Source: Bacillus sp. Cs-700
Lineage (GTDB): Bacteria > Bacillota > Bacilli > Bacillales > Guptibacillaceae
Assembly (NCBI RefSeq): GCF_011082085.1
Contig: NZ_CP041063.1
Coordinates: 2,604,001 to 2,668,000, forward strand
Reading direction: 5' to 3'
Length of the DNA stretch: 64,000 nt
The translations under genes were made by a program, and so were the position numbers. Positions 1 to 7,775 of the stretch are shown piece after piece; the first letter of the stretch is position 1, and every line of letters begins with the position of its first letter. The notes below the pieces were generated by a model. That model worked only from the letters and a program-made list of their open reading frames with translations, had not been told where the DNA came from and searched no databases.

Positions 1-525
1 CTAGAGGATACGTACCACATATTGGATGATGCTACGATTGATCAGGCCGTTCAAATTTTATTAAAAGCAACACATATTGAATTTTACGGAAATGGTGGTT
101 CTGGAATTATTGCGATGGACGCACAGCATAAGTTTATTCGAACAGGATTACGCTCTACGTCATATAGCGATGCACATTTGCAAATCATGTCAGCCTCCCA
201 GCTATCAAGTAGCGATGTGGCCGTCTTGATTTCTCATTCTGGAACGAATAAAGATATGCTTCGCGTAGCTGACATCGCACGTGAAACTGGGGCAACCACG
301 ATCGCTATCACGAATTTGGCTACCTCGCCACTAAGTAAAAAAGTTGATATTCCTCTCTATACCGTTTCACAAGAAACAGACTTTCGCTCTGAAGCTCTCG
401 CATCTAGGATTGCACAGCTAAGTCTCGTTGATGCGCTTTATGTAAATATTATGATTGCGCGAAAAGAAAAATCAAAGCATTCACTGCAACTTATGCGTGA
501 AGCCATCTCTTCAAAGCGAATTTAA
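1..525 (+). CDS. RpiR/MurR-family transcriptional regulator, C-terminal SIS part (5' end outside window)
   Basis: The reading frame is open from the first base of the window, so the N-terminal helix-turn-helix of this regulator lies to the left. What remains is the end of the linker and a SIS sugar-phosphate-binding domain with the FYGNGGSG phosphate loop, the DAQHKF helix and the SHSGTNKD segment typical of RpiR/MurR proteins. These dimeric repressors or activators usually control a neighbouring sugar or amino-sugar operon. The target genes are not in this window; the next gene (an old yellow enzyme homologue) has its own leader and is separated by a terminator. The frame reads through a TTG at 22-24, which is internal and not the true start. 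Confidence 0.85.
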   Translation, partial: LEDTYHILDDATIDQAVQILLKATHIEFYGNGGSGIIAMDAQHKFIRTGLRSTSYSDAHLQIMSASQLSSSDVAVLISHSGTNKDMLRVADIARETGATTIAITNLATSPLSKKVDIPLYTVSQETDFRSEALASRIAQLSLVDALYVNIMIARKEKSKHSLQLMREAISSKRI

Positions 526-536
526 CTTAAACGATT

Positions 537-560
537 ACCGTCGATTCCGGCGGTTTTTTA
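537..560 (+). terminator. Rho-independent terminator of the RpiR-type gene
   Basis: A 7-bp stem (ACCGTCG / CGGCGGT with one G-T wobble) and a four-base loop are followed directly by six T residues. It starts 11 bases after the stop codon. Confidence 0.75.
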
Positions 561-677
561 ATTTGAATGTACCTTTTTTTCCAATTTAATCAAAGCACAT
601 CGTAAGACAAATTAAGAATCGTCGTGCTAAACTGTAAGAGTTAGAATTACAGTACGTGTACAAAAAGGAGGAACACA

Positions 678-1796
678 ATGACTTCAAATCGAAAAATGCT
701 ACAAACTTATACGCTACCTTCCGGGGTAGAATTAAAGAACCGTGTCATGCTTGCTCCAATGACCAATTTCTTATCAAATGATGATGGCACTGTATCCGCA
801 CAGGAGCTGGCTTATTATGAAAAGCGCTCTGGTGGTGTAGGTGCAGTTATTACCGCTTGTGCTTATGTGCTTCCGCACGGAAAAGGCTTCGCTGGTGAAA
901 TTGGAGCTAACCGCGATGAACAGATTCCAGGTCTCAAAAAATTAGCAGACACCATTCACTCTGAAGGGGCAAAAGCCATTCTACAAATCTTCCATGGCGG
1001 AAGAATGTGCCCTCCAGAGCTCGTTCCAGATGAAGAAATCCTTAGCGCAAGTGCTGTCCCAGCTGAGCGTGAAGGTTCACAAACACCTCGTGCTATGACA
1101 GAAGATGAAATTCAAGAAACCATTCAAGCTTTCGGTGAAGCAACGCGAAGAGCCATTGAAGCGGGGTTTGATGGAGTAGAACTTCATGGTGCAAATACGT
1201 ACCTTCTTCAACAGTTCTTTTCTCCTCATTCAAACCGAAGAGAAGATGGATGGGGTGGAAGCCTTGAAAATCGCATGAAATTCCCATTAGCCGTCTTAGA
1301 ATCTGTGCAAGCAGCAATCAAAAAACACGGTAGTGGTGCTTTCGTTCTTGGTTATCGCATCTCACCTGAAGAACGTGAAAATCCTGGCATCACAATGGAC
1401 GATACCCTTCAGCTTGTAGATGAGCTTGCCACACGCAATCTGGATTATGTTCACGTTTCACTATCCGATTTCTATCAAGGTTCGATGCGTGAGGAAGACC
1501 CTACATCACGCATGGAAATGATCAAAGAACGAATCGGTCACATTGTTCCAGTTATCGGTGTTGGCTCTCTTCATACTCCAGATGAAGTAGAAAAAGCACT
1601 TGATACAGGCGTACCTCTCATTGCCCTTGGGCGCGAAATGATTATGGAACCGAACTGGGTAGAGAAAGTTCAAAACGGAGACGAAGAAAACATTCGTGTA
1701 ACGTTACGGAAAGATGCACAGCAAGAACTTGTTTTACCTGATCCGCTTTGGAATGCGATATTCAGCGTACCTGGCTGGTTCCCAATCGAAGAATAA
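678..1796 (+). CDS. NADH-dependent flavin oxidoreductase, old yellow enzyme family (YqiG-like)
   Basis: A 372-residue FMN-binding TIM barrel of the old yellow enzyme family, expected to reduce activated C=C bonds of enones or xenobiotics with NAD(P)H in the cytoplasm. Visible family motifs are LAPMTN near residue 25, FHGGR near 105, H170-x-x-N173 with Y175 (substrate anchor and proton donor), and the GWGGSLENR stretch near 191-199. Length is normal for the class related to Bacillus YqiG and NamA. The start follows a strong AAGGAGG with good spacing. It is a single-gene unit between two terminators. The exact substrate cannot be read from the sequence. Confidence 0.88.
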   Translation: MTSNRKMLQTYTLPSGVELKNRVMLAPMTNFLSNDDGTVSAQELAYYEKRSGGVGAVITACAYVLPHGKGFAGEIGANRDEQIPGLKKLADTIHSEGAKAILQIFHGGRMCPPELVPDEEILSASAVPAEREGSQTPRAMTEDEIQETIQAFGEATRRAIEAGFDGVELHGANTYLLQQFFSPHSNRREDGWGGSLENRMKFPLAVLESVQAAIKKHGSGAFVLGYRISPEERENPGITMDDTLQLVDELATRNLDYVHVSLSDFYQGSMREEDPTSRMEMIKERIGHIVPVIGVGSLHTPDEVEKALDTGVPLIALGREMIMEPNWVEKVQNGDEENIRVTLRKDAQQELVLPDPLWNAIFSVPGWFPIEE

Positions 1797-1797
1797 A

Positions 1798-1839
1798 ATG
1801 AAGAAAGCCCCCACATTTTTTTGTGGGGGCTTTCTTCAT
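1798..1839. terminator. Bidirectional terminator between converging genes
   Basis: A perfect 18-bp inverted repeat (ATGAAGAAAGCCCCCACA and its complement) around a T-rich loop, flanked by A- and T-rich tracts. It serves the flavin oxidoreductase on the plus strand and the DUF1330 gene on the minus strand; the latter's stop codon lies within the right arm. Confidence 0.9.
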
Positions 1840-2153
1840 TTCAATACAGGGCGCAGATCTTCTAGCTTTTCAAACAAATGCCAAACAAAATCATCGACAC
1901 CAAGCTCACGATGTGGATGCAAATCTTCAAGATCAGGATCATTCACGTAGTTGTAAATGCCCTCTTTCGATTCCCATTCAACAAGCATCATCACCTGCCT
2001 CGGTGCAATGTCCCCTTCTGGAGAGGAATCGAGCTTCCCAATAGCCACAACTTTTCCACCATATTGACGTAGCGGTTCTTCTGCCCTTCTAGCATATGCA
2101 GCATATTCTTCCCCGTCTTTTACATTAAATAGATTCAGTGCGTACAGTGCCAT
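1836..2153 (-). CDS. DUF1330-like small protein
   Basis: About 105 residues beginning MALYALNLFNV, an alpha-beta ferredoxin-like fold of the DUF1330/dimeric barrel type (segments LFNVKDGEEYAAYARRAEEP and MMLVEWESKE). The frame could start at 2201, but the internal ATG at 2153 has GGGAGGGAG in front and matches the usual family start, so it is preferred. It overlaps the 3' end of the molybdopterin oxidoreductase by 29 bases, implying translational coupling and a shared transcript. Members of this family are poorly characterised; a stress or accessory role is only a guess. Confidence 0.75.
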   Translation of the reverse strand: MALYALNLFNVKDGEEYAAYARRAEEPLRQYGGKVVAIGKLDSSPEGDIAPRQVMMLVEWESKEGIYNYVNDPDLEDLHPHRELGVDDFVWHLFEKLEDLRPVLK

Positions 2154-4392
2154 GTTTCTCCCTCCCACTCTTTGTTTTACTAACTGATATTGGAATCCCA
2201 TTTAAAACAGCGGTTCCGGAGACAGCATCATGTCTTTTTTCATCGCTTAGTAGATTGGTATTCACGCCTTTGTTATCCTTTGCTACCGCCATTTTTACAC
2301 CGCTAAGACCATGCCCATATCCATGTGGAATGCTTCCTACTCCAGGCATAATGTCTTTTGTCAGCTCCACAATAACTTCAATACGCCCTACTTCTGATTC
2401 CACTACAGCGACATCGCCATCTTGAATCTTAAGCCTCTCTCCGTCTGATGGGTTAAGCCATAATGTACACCGATCTTTTCCTTTCATAAGCACAGGTAAG
2501 TTATGCATCCAAGAATTATTTGACCGCAAATTTCTTCGACCAATTAAGAGCATATCAGATCTGTTCGTCTCCTTCTTAAGTCTTGTTACGTCATCTACAA
2601 TCAATTTAGGAGCGAGCTCGATCTTTCCTGTATGAGTGAGCAATACTTCTGGAATTCGTGATTTTAACGCTCCCAAATCAATGCCATGTGGGTTCTCTTC
2701 AAGCTTCTTTAGACTTAAACCATCCTGCTGTTTAAAATGGTCTCCGTAAGGCCCTGAACGGAGCATATAATCTAGCATTCGCTCTGGACCTGTTCGTCCT
2801 TCTAACGCTTCCGATATGTCCTTTAGGTTGCGACCATAAATTGGTGACCGATCATTTCTAATGTCTTTTTTGATAAGAAAGTGTATCGATGCATCATCTA
2901 ATTTGCTTACAGCATCTTGATCTGGTTCTTCCTCTCCAACTAATGCTGCAAGCTTGAGAAGAATTTCCCACTCATCAAGCTGACCTTCATTCTTTTCAAA
3001 AACGGGTGGCGAGTAGTGAGAAATATTACGAACCGAAAGCTGGTAAAAGGAAAGGTCGTAGTGTGAACGTTCAAGGGGTGTTGGTGCCGGAAAGATGACG
3101 TTTGCGTTTCTAGTCGTTTCATTTAGATAACAGTCAACACTTACCATAAAATCAAGATCTTCCATCGCGTTTTGTAATCGCATACTATTCGGCGTTGATA
3201 AAACAGGGTTACCCGCAACCGTGACGAATGCACGAATTTGTCCTTCACCAGGGGTATCCATTTCTTCTGCAAGACACGCAACAGGAAGTTCACCTAATAC
3301 TTCAGGCATACGACTAACCCTGCTTCTAAAACGATCAAAACGATAGCCTTTCTTAGACGTTTTTCCACCGGCAGCAGGCGTTGTGAACATGACGCCGCCT
3401 TCACGATCCAAATTACCTGTCACATAATTTATCACGTCAATTAACCAACTATTTACTGTTCCGAATGCCTGTGTACATGTCCCCATTCGTCCATACACAG
3501 CAGCGCACGTGGCAGAAGAAATGTCTCTTGCGATCGTACGAATCGTTTCTGCATCAAGCCCGCATACGGTTGCCGTTTTTTCAGGAGGGAAATCTTTTGC
3601 CAGTTTCTTTACTTCCGAAAGACCGTTTACATGCTGAGCAAGATGCGTATCCTTCGTTAACTCCTCATCAAATAAGGTGTGAAGGATACTAAATAAGAAA
3701 TACCCATCTGTGCCAGGTTTAATAAAATGATGGTCATTCGCCAGTTTAGCGGTAGCGGTACGAACTGGATCAACAACAACCAGACGCCCACCTCTGTCCT
3801 GTAAAGCTTTCAGTCTCCCACGCATGTTAGGTCCCGTCATTAAACTTCCATTTGACACGATTGGGTTCGCGCCAATAACTAGAAAATACTGTGTCCGATC
3901 AATATCTGGGATCGGTATGCTAAAGTCGCTACCGTACATAAACTCTGCTGCTAACTGTTTGGGAATTTGGTCAACTGTGCTGGCAGAGTATTGATTACGG
4001 CTTCCAAGTGCACGAAGAAACAGAGGCAAATAGAGCATACCTGATAGGTTGTGTACATTTGGATTTCCAAGATAGACGCCTACAGCATCCCGTCCGTGCT
4101 TTTCAATCACCCCACGAAGGCCTTTCCTTACTTCCTTAAAAGCTTCTTCATAGCTCACTGTAAACCATTCCGTACCTTTTCGAATCATCGGTTCCCTTAT
4201 CCGGTCTGGATCGTGATGAAGTTCCTTTAAACTAAACCCTTTTGGACACAAATACCCTTTGCTAAAAGGATCTTGCTTATCTCCTTCAATATGCGTAACT
4301 TCTCCATTAACGGTGTGGATTTCTAACCCACACGTTGCTTCGCAAAGTGGACAGGTGCGGTAGTGAACGTTCTCTTTAACCGATTCCATCAT
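2125..4392 (-). CDS. Molybdopterin oxidoreductase (formate dehydrogenase/nitrate reductase-like catalytic subunit)
   Basis: A 755-residue member of the Mo/W-bisMGD oxidoreductase family. The N-terminus carries a [4Fe-4S] motif, C14-x2-C17-x3-C21-x27-C49 followed by PKG, then the large pterin-binding domains and a C-terminal molydopterin dinucleotide-binding domain (around SDMLLIGRRNLRSNNSWMHN and PHGYGHGLSG). No twin-arginine signal is seen, so a cytoplasmic enzyme is likely. No selenocysteine codon or extra ferredoxin domain is present, so it resembles the single-subunit assimilatory or orphan types. The start follows AGGAGG; two adjacent ATGs are possible. No dedicated electron-transfer subunit is nearby, so the substrate is open. 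Confidence 0.88.
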   Translation of the reverse strand: MMESVKENVHYRTCPLCEATCGLEIHTVNGEVTHIEGDKQDPFSKGYLCPKGFSLKELHHDPDRIREPMIRKGTEWFTVSYEEAFKEVRKGLRGVIEKHGRDAVGVYLGNPNVHNLSGMLYLPLFLRALGSRNQYSASTVDQIPKQLAAEFMYGSDFSIPIPDIDRTQYFLVIGANPIVSNGSLMTGPNMRGRLKALQDRGGRLVVVDPVRTATAKLANDHHFIKPGTDGYFLFSILHTLFDEELTKDTHLAQHVNGLSEVKKLAKDFPPEKTATVCGLDAETIRTIARDISSATCAAVYGRMGTCTQAFGTVNSWLIDVINYVTGNLDREGGVMFTTPAAGGKTSKKGYRFDRFRSRVSRMPEVLGELPVACLAEEMDTPGEGQIRAFVTVAGNPVLSTPNSMRLQNAMEDLDFMVSVDCYLNETTRNANVIFPAPTPLERSHYDLSFYQLSVRNISHYSPPVFEKNEGQLDEWEILLKLAALVGEEEPDQDAVSKLDDASIHFLIKKDIRNDRSPIYGRNLKDISEALEGRTGPERMLDYMLRSGPYGDHFKQQDGLSLKKLEENPHGIDLGALKSRIPEVLLTHTGKIELAPKLIVDDVTRLKKETNRSDMLLIGRRNLRSNNSWMHNLPVLMKGKDRCTLWLNPSDGERLKIQDGDVAVVESEVGRIEVIVELTKDIMPGVGSIPHGYGHGLSGVKMAVAKDNKGVNTNLLSDEKRHDAVSGTAVLNGIPISVSKTKSGREKHGTVRTESI

Positions 4393-4418
4393 AGAAACCT
4401 CCTTTATTCAACTCTAAT

Positions 4419-4436
4419 ATACCAACTGGTCAGTAT
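4419..4436. promoter_or_regulatory. TetR-type operator-like palindrome upstream of the molybdopterin oxidoreductase
   Basis: An 18-bp partly palindromic site, ATACCAACTGGTCAGTAT, whose symmetric positions (ATAC..AC..GT..GTAT) resemble operators bound by TetR-family repressors. It sits 27 bases upstream of the start codon of the minus-strand oxidoreductase, beside a TATATT that could be the -10 box. No TetR gene is present in the window, so the cognate protein would act in trans. Confidence 0.4.
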
Positions 4437-4494
4437 TTTAAGTTTACTGAAAATTCCATCATTATTCAAGAAAAAGAAAAAGCCTGATCAGCTG

Positions 4495-5190
4495 CTATAG
4501 AATCCATTTTTTTCGTAATGCGTTTGCAACCGCTTCTGCACGATGGTTCGCATTTACCTTTCGAATCGCTGAACTCATGTAATCTCGAGCTGTAAAATCA
4601 CTTATATGAAGATGCTGAGCCATTTCTTTTGTACTATAACCATCAGCAGCATATTGAAGCACTTCGGTTTCACGTTTGCTTAAAGGACTAGGGATTGTTG
4701 GAGTTGTTGGGAGCAAGTAAGCGAGTGCCTGTTGAAAATACAACATCACTTCTTCAATAAGACCTTGATGAATCGTCGCTCCTTCTTCTCTCTCGTCAAG
4801 AAGGACACAACCAATTGCAACACGTTCAATGCTTAGAGGAATAATTAAGACAGATGTTAAATCGTACGCTTCGATGTATTCTTCGGGGAAAAGCTGGTGA
4901 TGCTGATCCATCATTAAAAAAGCCGGTTTGTTCATAAGAAGGGCACGTTGAATGGGCGGTATCCGCCTTACGTCTTCACGAATAGCATTCATAGAGAAGA
5001 CGCCATGGCGATCCACGCGAAGGATTCCTTCTCCTATACTAGTAAAGTAGGAAAAAGTGAACATACTCGCACGCATGAATGGAAAATGAGCAAGGCACTG
5101 CTGAATCATGACTTCACAACGGTGGATTGGATCTTTGATCGAAAGCATTCGATGAAAAGAGCGCACCCACGTTTCCTCATGCATCGACAT
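4495..5190 (-). CDS. LuxR-type transcriptional regulator with GAF-like sensor domain
   Basis: A 231-residue protein with an N-terminal GAF-like ligand domain (about residues 15-160, including LTSVLIIPLSI and VAIGCVLLDE) and a C-terminal LuxR/GerE helix-turn-helix (about 168-230: LSKRETEVLQYAADGYSTKEMA followed by a recognition helix). It has no receiver domain, so it probably senses a small molecule directly. It is transcribed divergently from the R2lox-ALDH-ADH operon across a 131-bp intergenic region that holds a CcpA box, so it is the natural candidate regulator of that operon. Start ATG follows AGGGGGG. Confidence 0.82.
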   Translation of the reverse strand: MSMHEETWVRSFHRMLSIKDPIHRCEVMIQQCLAHFPFMRASMFTFSYFTSIGEGILRVDRHGVFSMNAIREDVRRIPPIQRALLMNKPAFLMMDQHHQLFPEEYIEAYDLTSVLIIPLSIERVAIGCVLLDEREEGATIHQGLIEEVMLYFQQALAYLLPTTPTIPSPLSKRETEVLQYAADGYSTKEMAQHLHISDFTARDYMSSAIRKVNANHRAEAVANALRKKWIL

Positions 5191-5247
5191 AATTCCCCCC
5201 TATCTTTTCAGGAATATAACCTTTGGACATCATTGGTTACACTAGTT

Positions 5248-5262
5248 ATGTAAGCGCTTTCT
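5248..5262 (+). promoter_or_regulatory. Catabolite-responsive element (CcpA box)
   Basis: ATGTAAGCGCTTTCT matches all constrained positions of the cre consensus WTGNAANCGNWNNCW. It lies 60 bp upstream of the R2lox start, in the divergent promoter region, a position suited to carbon catabolite repression of the operon. Binding is inferred. Confidence 0.7.
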
Positions 5263-5321
5263 ATGATCGCTCTTTTATTATAGAAGGTGCTCATTGAAAT
5301 CGCAAGGAAAGGCGGTCTATT

Positions 5322-6212
5322 ATGCGAAAGGAAATGATCACAACGAGTGTGCGTGGGCTTAACGAAGATTCACTACCATTTCGACTCTATCAAAAAGCTA
5401 AGAAATTTGGTGGATGGGACCCAAGGGAGATCGATTTTACTCAAGATGTGAAAGACTGGCAGTTTCTTACCGGTGATCAGCAGGAAGAAATTCTAAGACT
5501 CGTATCTCAATTTCAAGCTGGTGAGGAAGCTGTAACGCTAGATCTTCTTCCTTTAATCATGGTGATCGCAAAAGAAGGAAGATTGGAAGAAGAGATGTAT
5601 TTAACAACCTTTCTGTACGAAGAGGCCAAACATACGGAATTTTTTCGATTTTTTCTAAATGAGATTGGTCAAACTGGCGACCTTTCACGTTTTCACTCTG
5701 ACACCTATCGCACCATTTTTTACTCGATCTTGCCGGATGCGATGGAAAAGCTCCAGCACGATCACTCACCTGAAGCATTAGCGGAAGCATCTACCGTCTA
5801 CAACATGTTTGTGGAAGGTGTTCTTGCTGAAACCGGCTATTTCTCTTTCTATGAATCTCTTGCAAAAGCAAATGTGATGCCAGGATTAATGGAAGGCATC
5901 GGTTTACTTAAACGAGATGAATCGCGTCATATTGGCTACGGAACATTCCTGCTACAGCGACTGATCGCTGAACATCCCCACCTCTTTGACCTTGTTCAGA
6001 ACAAAATGAATCAACTCGCTCCTCTTGCCGCACAGCTTACACAAGAAGGAATCGGAGGAAGAACACATAGTGCATTCGGAAATACGCTTGATGCGACTAT
6101 GGCTTTTTCGATGAAACAACTTTCTGTTCGTATGGATATACTGGCACGTGCCAAAGGAAAAAGTATGAACGAGATTTATCGCACTACTGAATCAGATGTT
6201 GGCGTTCTTTAA
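5322..6212 (+). CDS. R2-like ligand-binding oxidase (R2lox), Mn/Fe ferritin-like protein
   Basis: A 296-residue ferritin-like four-helix protein of the R2lox family, homologous to ribonucleotide reductase R2 but not a reductase. All six predicted metal ligands are present: E68, E101, H104 (EEAKH), E165, E200 and H203 (DESRH). The pair that forms the Val-Tyr ether crosslink in characterised R2lox proteins is also kept (V71 and Y160, by alignment to V72 and Y162 of the Geobacillus enzyme). R2lox assembles a Mn/Fe cofactor, performs two-electron oxygen chemistry and binds a long-chain fatty-acid-like ligand; its physiological substrate is unknown. It is the first gene of an operon with ALDH (18-bp gap) and ADH. 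Confidence 0.88.
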   Translation: MRKEMITTSVRGLNEDSLPFRLYQKAKKFGGWDPREIDFTQDVKDWQFLTGDQQEEILRLVSQFQAGEEAVTLDLLPLIMVIAKEGRLEEEMYLTTFLYEEAKHTEFFRFFLNEIGQTGDLSRFHSDTYRTIFYSILPDAMEKLQHDHSPEALAEASTVYNMFVEGVLAETGYFSFYESLAKANVMPGLMEGIGLLKRDESRHIGYGTFLLQRLIAEHPHLFDLVQNKMNQLAPLAAQLTQEGIGGRTHSAFGNTLDATMAFSMKQLSVRMDILARAKGKSMNEIYRTTESDVGVL

Positions 6213-6230
6213 TGTAAAGGAGGAAAAAAG

Positions 6231-7760
6231 ATGTCAGTTAACGTAGAAATCAAATCATTTCCCCTCTTCATCAATGGCGAATGGACTCCCTCGAAAGGAG
6301 GTACGCTGTTTGATGTGACGAACCCTGCAACAGGCGATGTGATTGCGAAAGTAACAGGTGGTACAGCTGAAGATGTTGATCAAGCTGTTGAAGCTGCTAC
6401 TCAAGCTTTTGAAAGGGAAGAATGGCGGGAGATGCCCCCGAAAGAGCGATCTAAATTATTGTATACCATCGCTCAGAAAATCATGGAAAACGGAGAAGAG
6501 CTCGTCGCGTTAGAAGCACTTTCATCAGGCGGCACAGTAAGAAGGCTTGCATCAAATGACATTATTCAAATGGTCGACCTTTTCCAAACGCTCGGCAAAT
6601 TCGTGCTCGATTATACGTATGCAGAAACCCTCCCTTCTCCACCGTTTCCTGGCCCTGCCCATAACTTTATTTGGCGCGAACCAATTGGTGTATGTGCGGC
6701 CATTACGCCCTGGAACATGCCGATGCTGATTGCAACGTGGAAGATCGCTCCAGCACTTGCGATGGGAAACACCATTGTCATTAAGCCCGCAAGCTACACG
6801 CCACTTACTACGCTTCGCCTTGCTGAGATCATCTCAGAAGTCGTTCCTAAAGGCGTCATTAATGTTGTAACTGGTAACGGGAAAAACGTTGGTGAACCTC
6901 TTGTAACTCATCCTAAAGTTGACAAAATCGCATTCACTGGGTCCACAGAAGTAGGGCGGCACATTATGAGCCTCGCTTCTAGCACGGTTAAAAACACGAC
7001 ACTCGAACTCGGCGGGAAATCACCTTCCATTATTCTTGAAGATGCTGACCTCTCACTCGCTCTTCCTGGTAGCCTATTCGGCGTTTTTCTTCACTCAGGT
7101 CAGCTCTGTGAAAGCGGAACAAGGTTGTTTGTCCCAGATAAACTATATGATCACATCATTGATGGTCTTAAAGAACTTTCAGAAAAGCTTGTGCTTGGTA
7201 ACCCGATTGATCCAGCGACGGATATGGGGCCCGTGGTTTCTGCCACACAAAAAGAAGCCATTTTATCGTATATCGAGAAAGGAAAGCAGGAAGGTGCTCG
7301 TCTTATTTGCGGTGGTCATGAGGTAAACGTAAAAGGCTGTGAGAAAGGACATTTTATCGCTCCAACGATTTTTGCGGATGTAACAAACGACATGACCATT
7401 GCTCGAGAAGAAATTTTCGGACCCGTGCTATCCATTATTCGCTATAGTGACGTAGATGATGCGATTAAGATGGCGAATGATACCATTTACGGCCTTGCAG
7501 CGGGGGTTTGGACATCAGATGTGAATAAAGCCTATAAAGTAGTTCGCAAACTACGTGCAGGCGTTGTTTGGATTAATGACTGGCATATGCTAAGGAATGA
7601 TGCGCCATTTGGAGGATACAAGCAAAGCGGGATTGGTAGAGAAATGGGCAAGCATTGCCTTGATGCGTATACGCAGGTAAAACATGTGCATACGTCTATG
7701 GTACCAGAAGCTGAGCGGAGATCGTGGTACAGTCTTCTCTTTTCAAATCAATCTAAATAA
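6231..7760 (+). CDS. NAD(P)-dependent aldehyde dehydrogenase
   Basis: A 509-residue aldehyde dehydrogenase that oxidises an aldehyde to the acid with NAD(P)+. Catalytic C293 lies in SGQLCESGTR, general base E259 in TLELGGKSP, coenzyme-contacting K185 in VIKPAS, and the FTGSTEVG loop at 235-242. Length matches the classical ALDH superfamily. A strong AAAGGAGG precedes the start. It sits between R2lox and an iron alcohol dehydrogenase with gaps of 18 and 15 bp, so the three are co-transcribed. Substrate is unknown; context suggests an aldehyde made by the ADH or from an R2lox product. Confidence 0.92.
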   Translation: MSVNVEIKSFPLFINGEWTPSKGGTLFDVTNPATGDVIAKVTGGTAEDVDQAVEAATQAFEREEWREMPPKERSKLLYTIAQKIMENGEELVALEALSSGGTVRRLASNDIIQMVDLFQTLGKFVLDYTYAETLPSPPFPGPAHNFIWREPIGVCAAITPWNMPMLIATWKIAPALAMGNTIVIKPASYTPLTTLRLAEIISEVVPKGVINVVTGNGKNVGEPLVTHPKVDKIAFTGSTEVGRHIMSLASSTVKNTTLELGGKSPSIILEDADLSLALPGSLFGVFLHSGQLCESGTRLFVPDKLYDHIIDGLKELSEKLVLGNPIDPATDMGPVVSATQKEAILSYIEKGKQEGARLICGGHEVNVKGCEKGHFIAPTIFADVTNDMTIAREEIFGPVLSIIRYSDVDDAIKMANDTIYGLAAGVWTSDVNKAYKVVRKLRAGVVWINDWHMLRNDAPFGGYKQSGIGREMGKHCLDAYTQVKHVHTSMVPEAERRSWYSLLFSNQSK

Positions 7761-7775
7761 AGGAGGGCGAAACGT

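Noticed and set aside
5322-6212. Class I ribonucleotide reductase small subunit
   Set aside because: The protein is short for R2, has Val71/Tyr160 crosslink positions and Glu68 as first metal ligand, features of R2lox; no large subunit gene is nearby.
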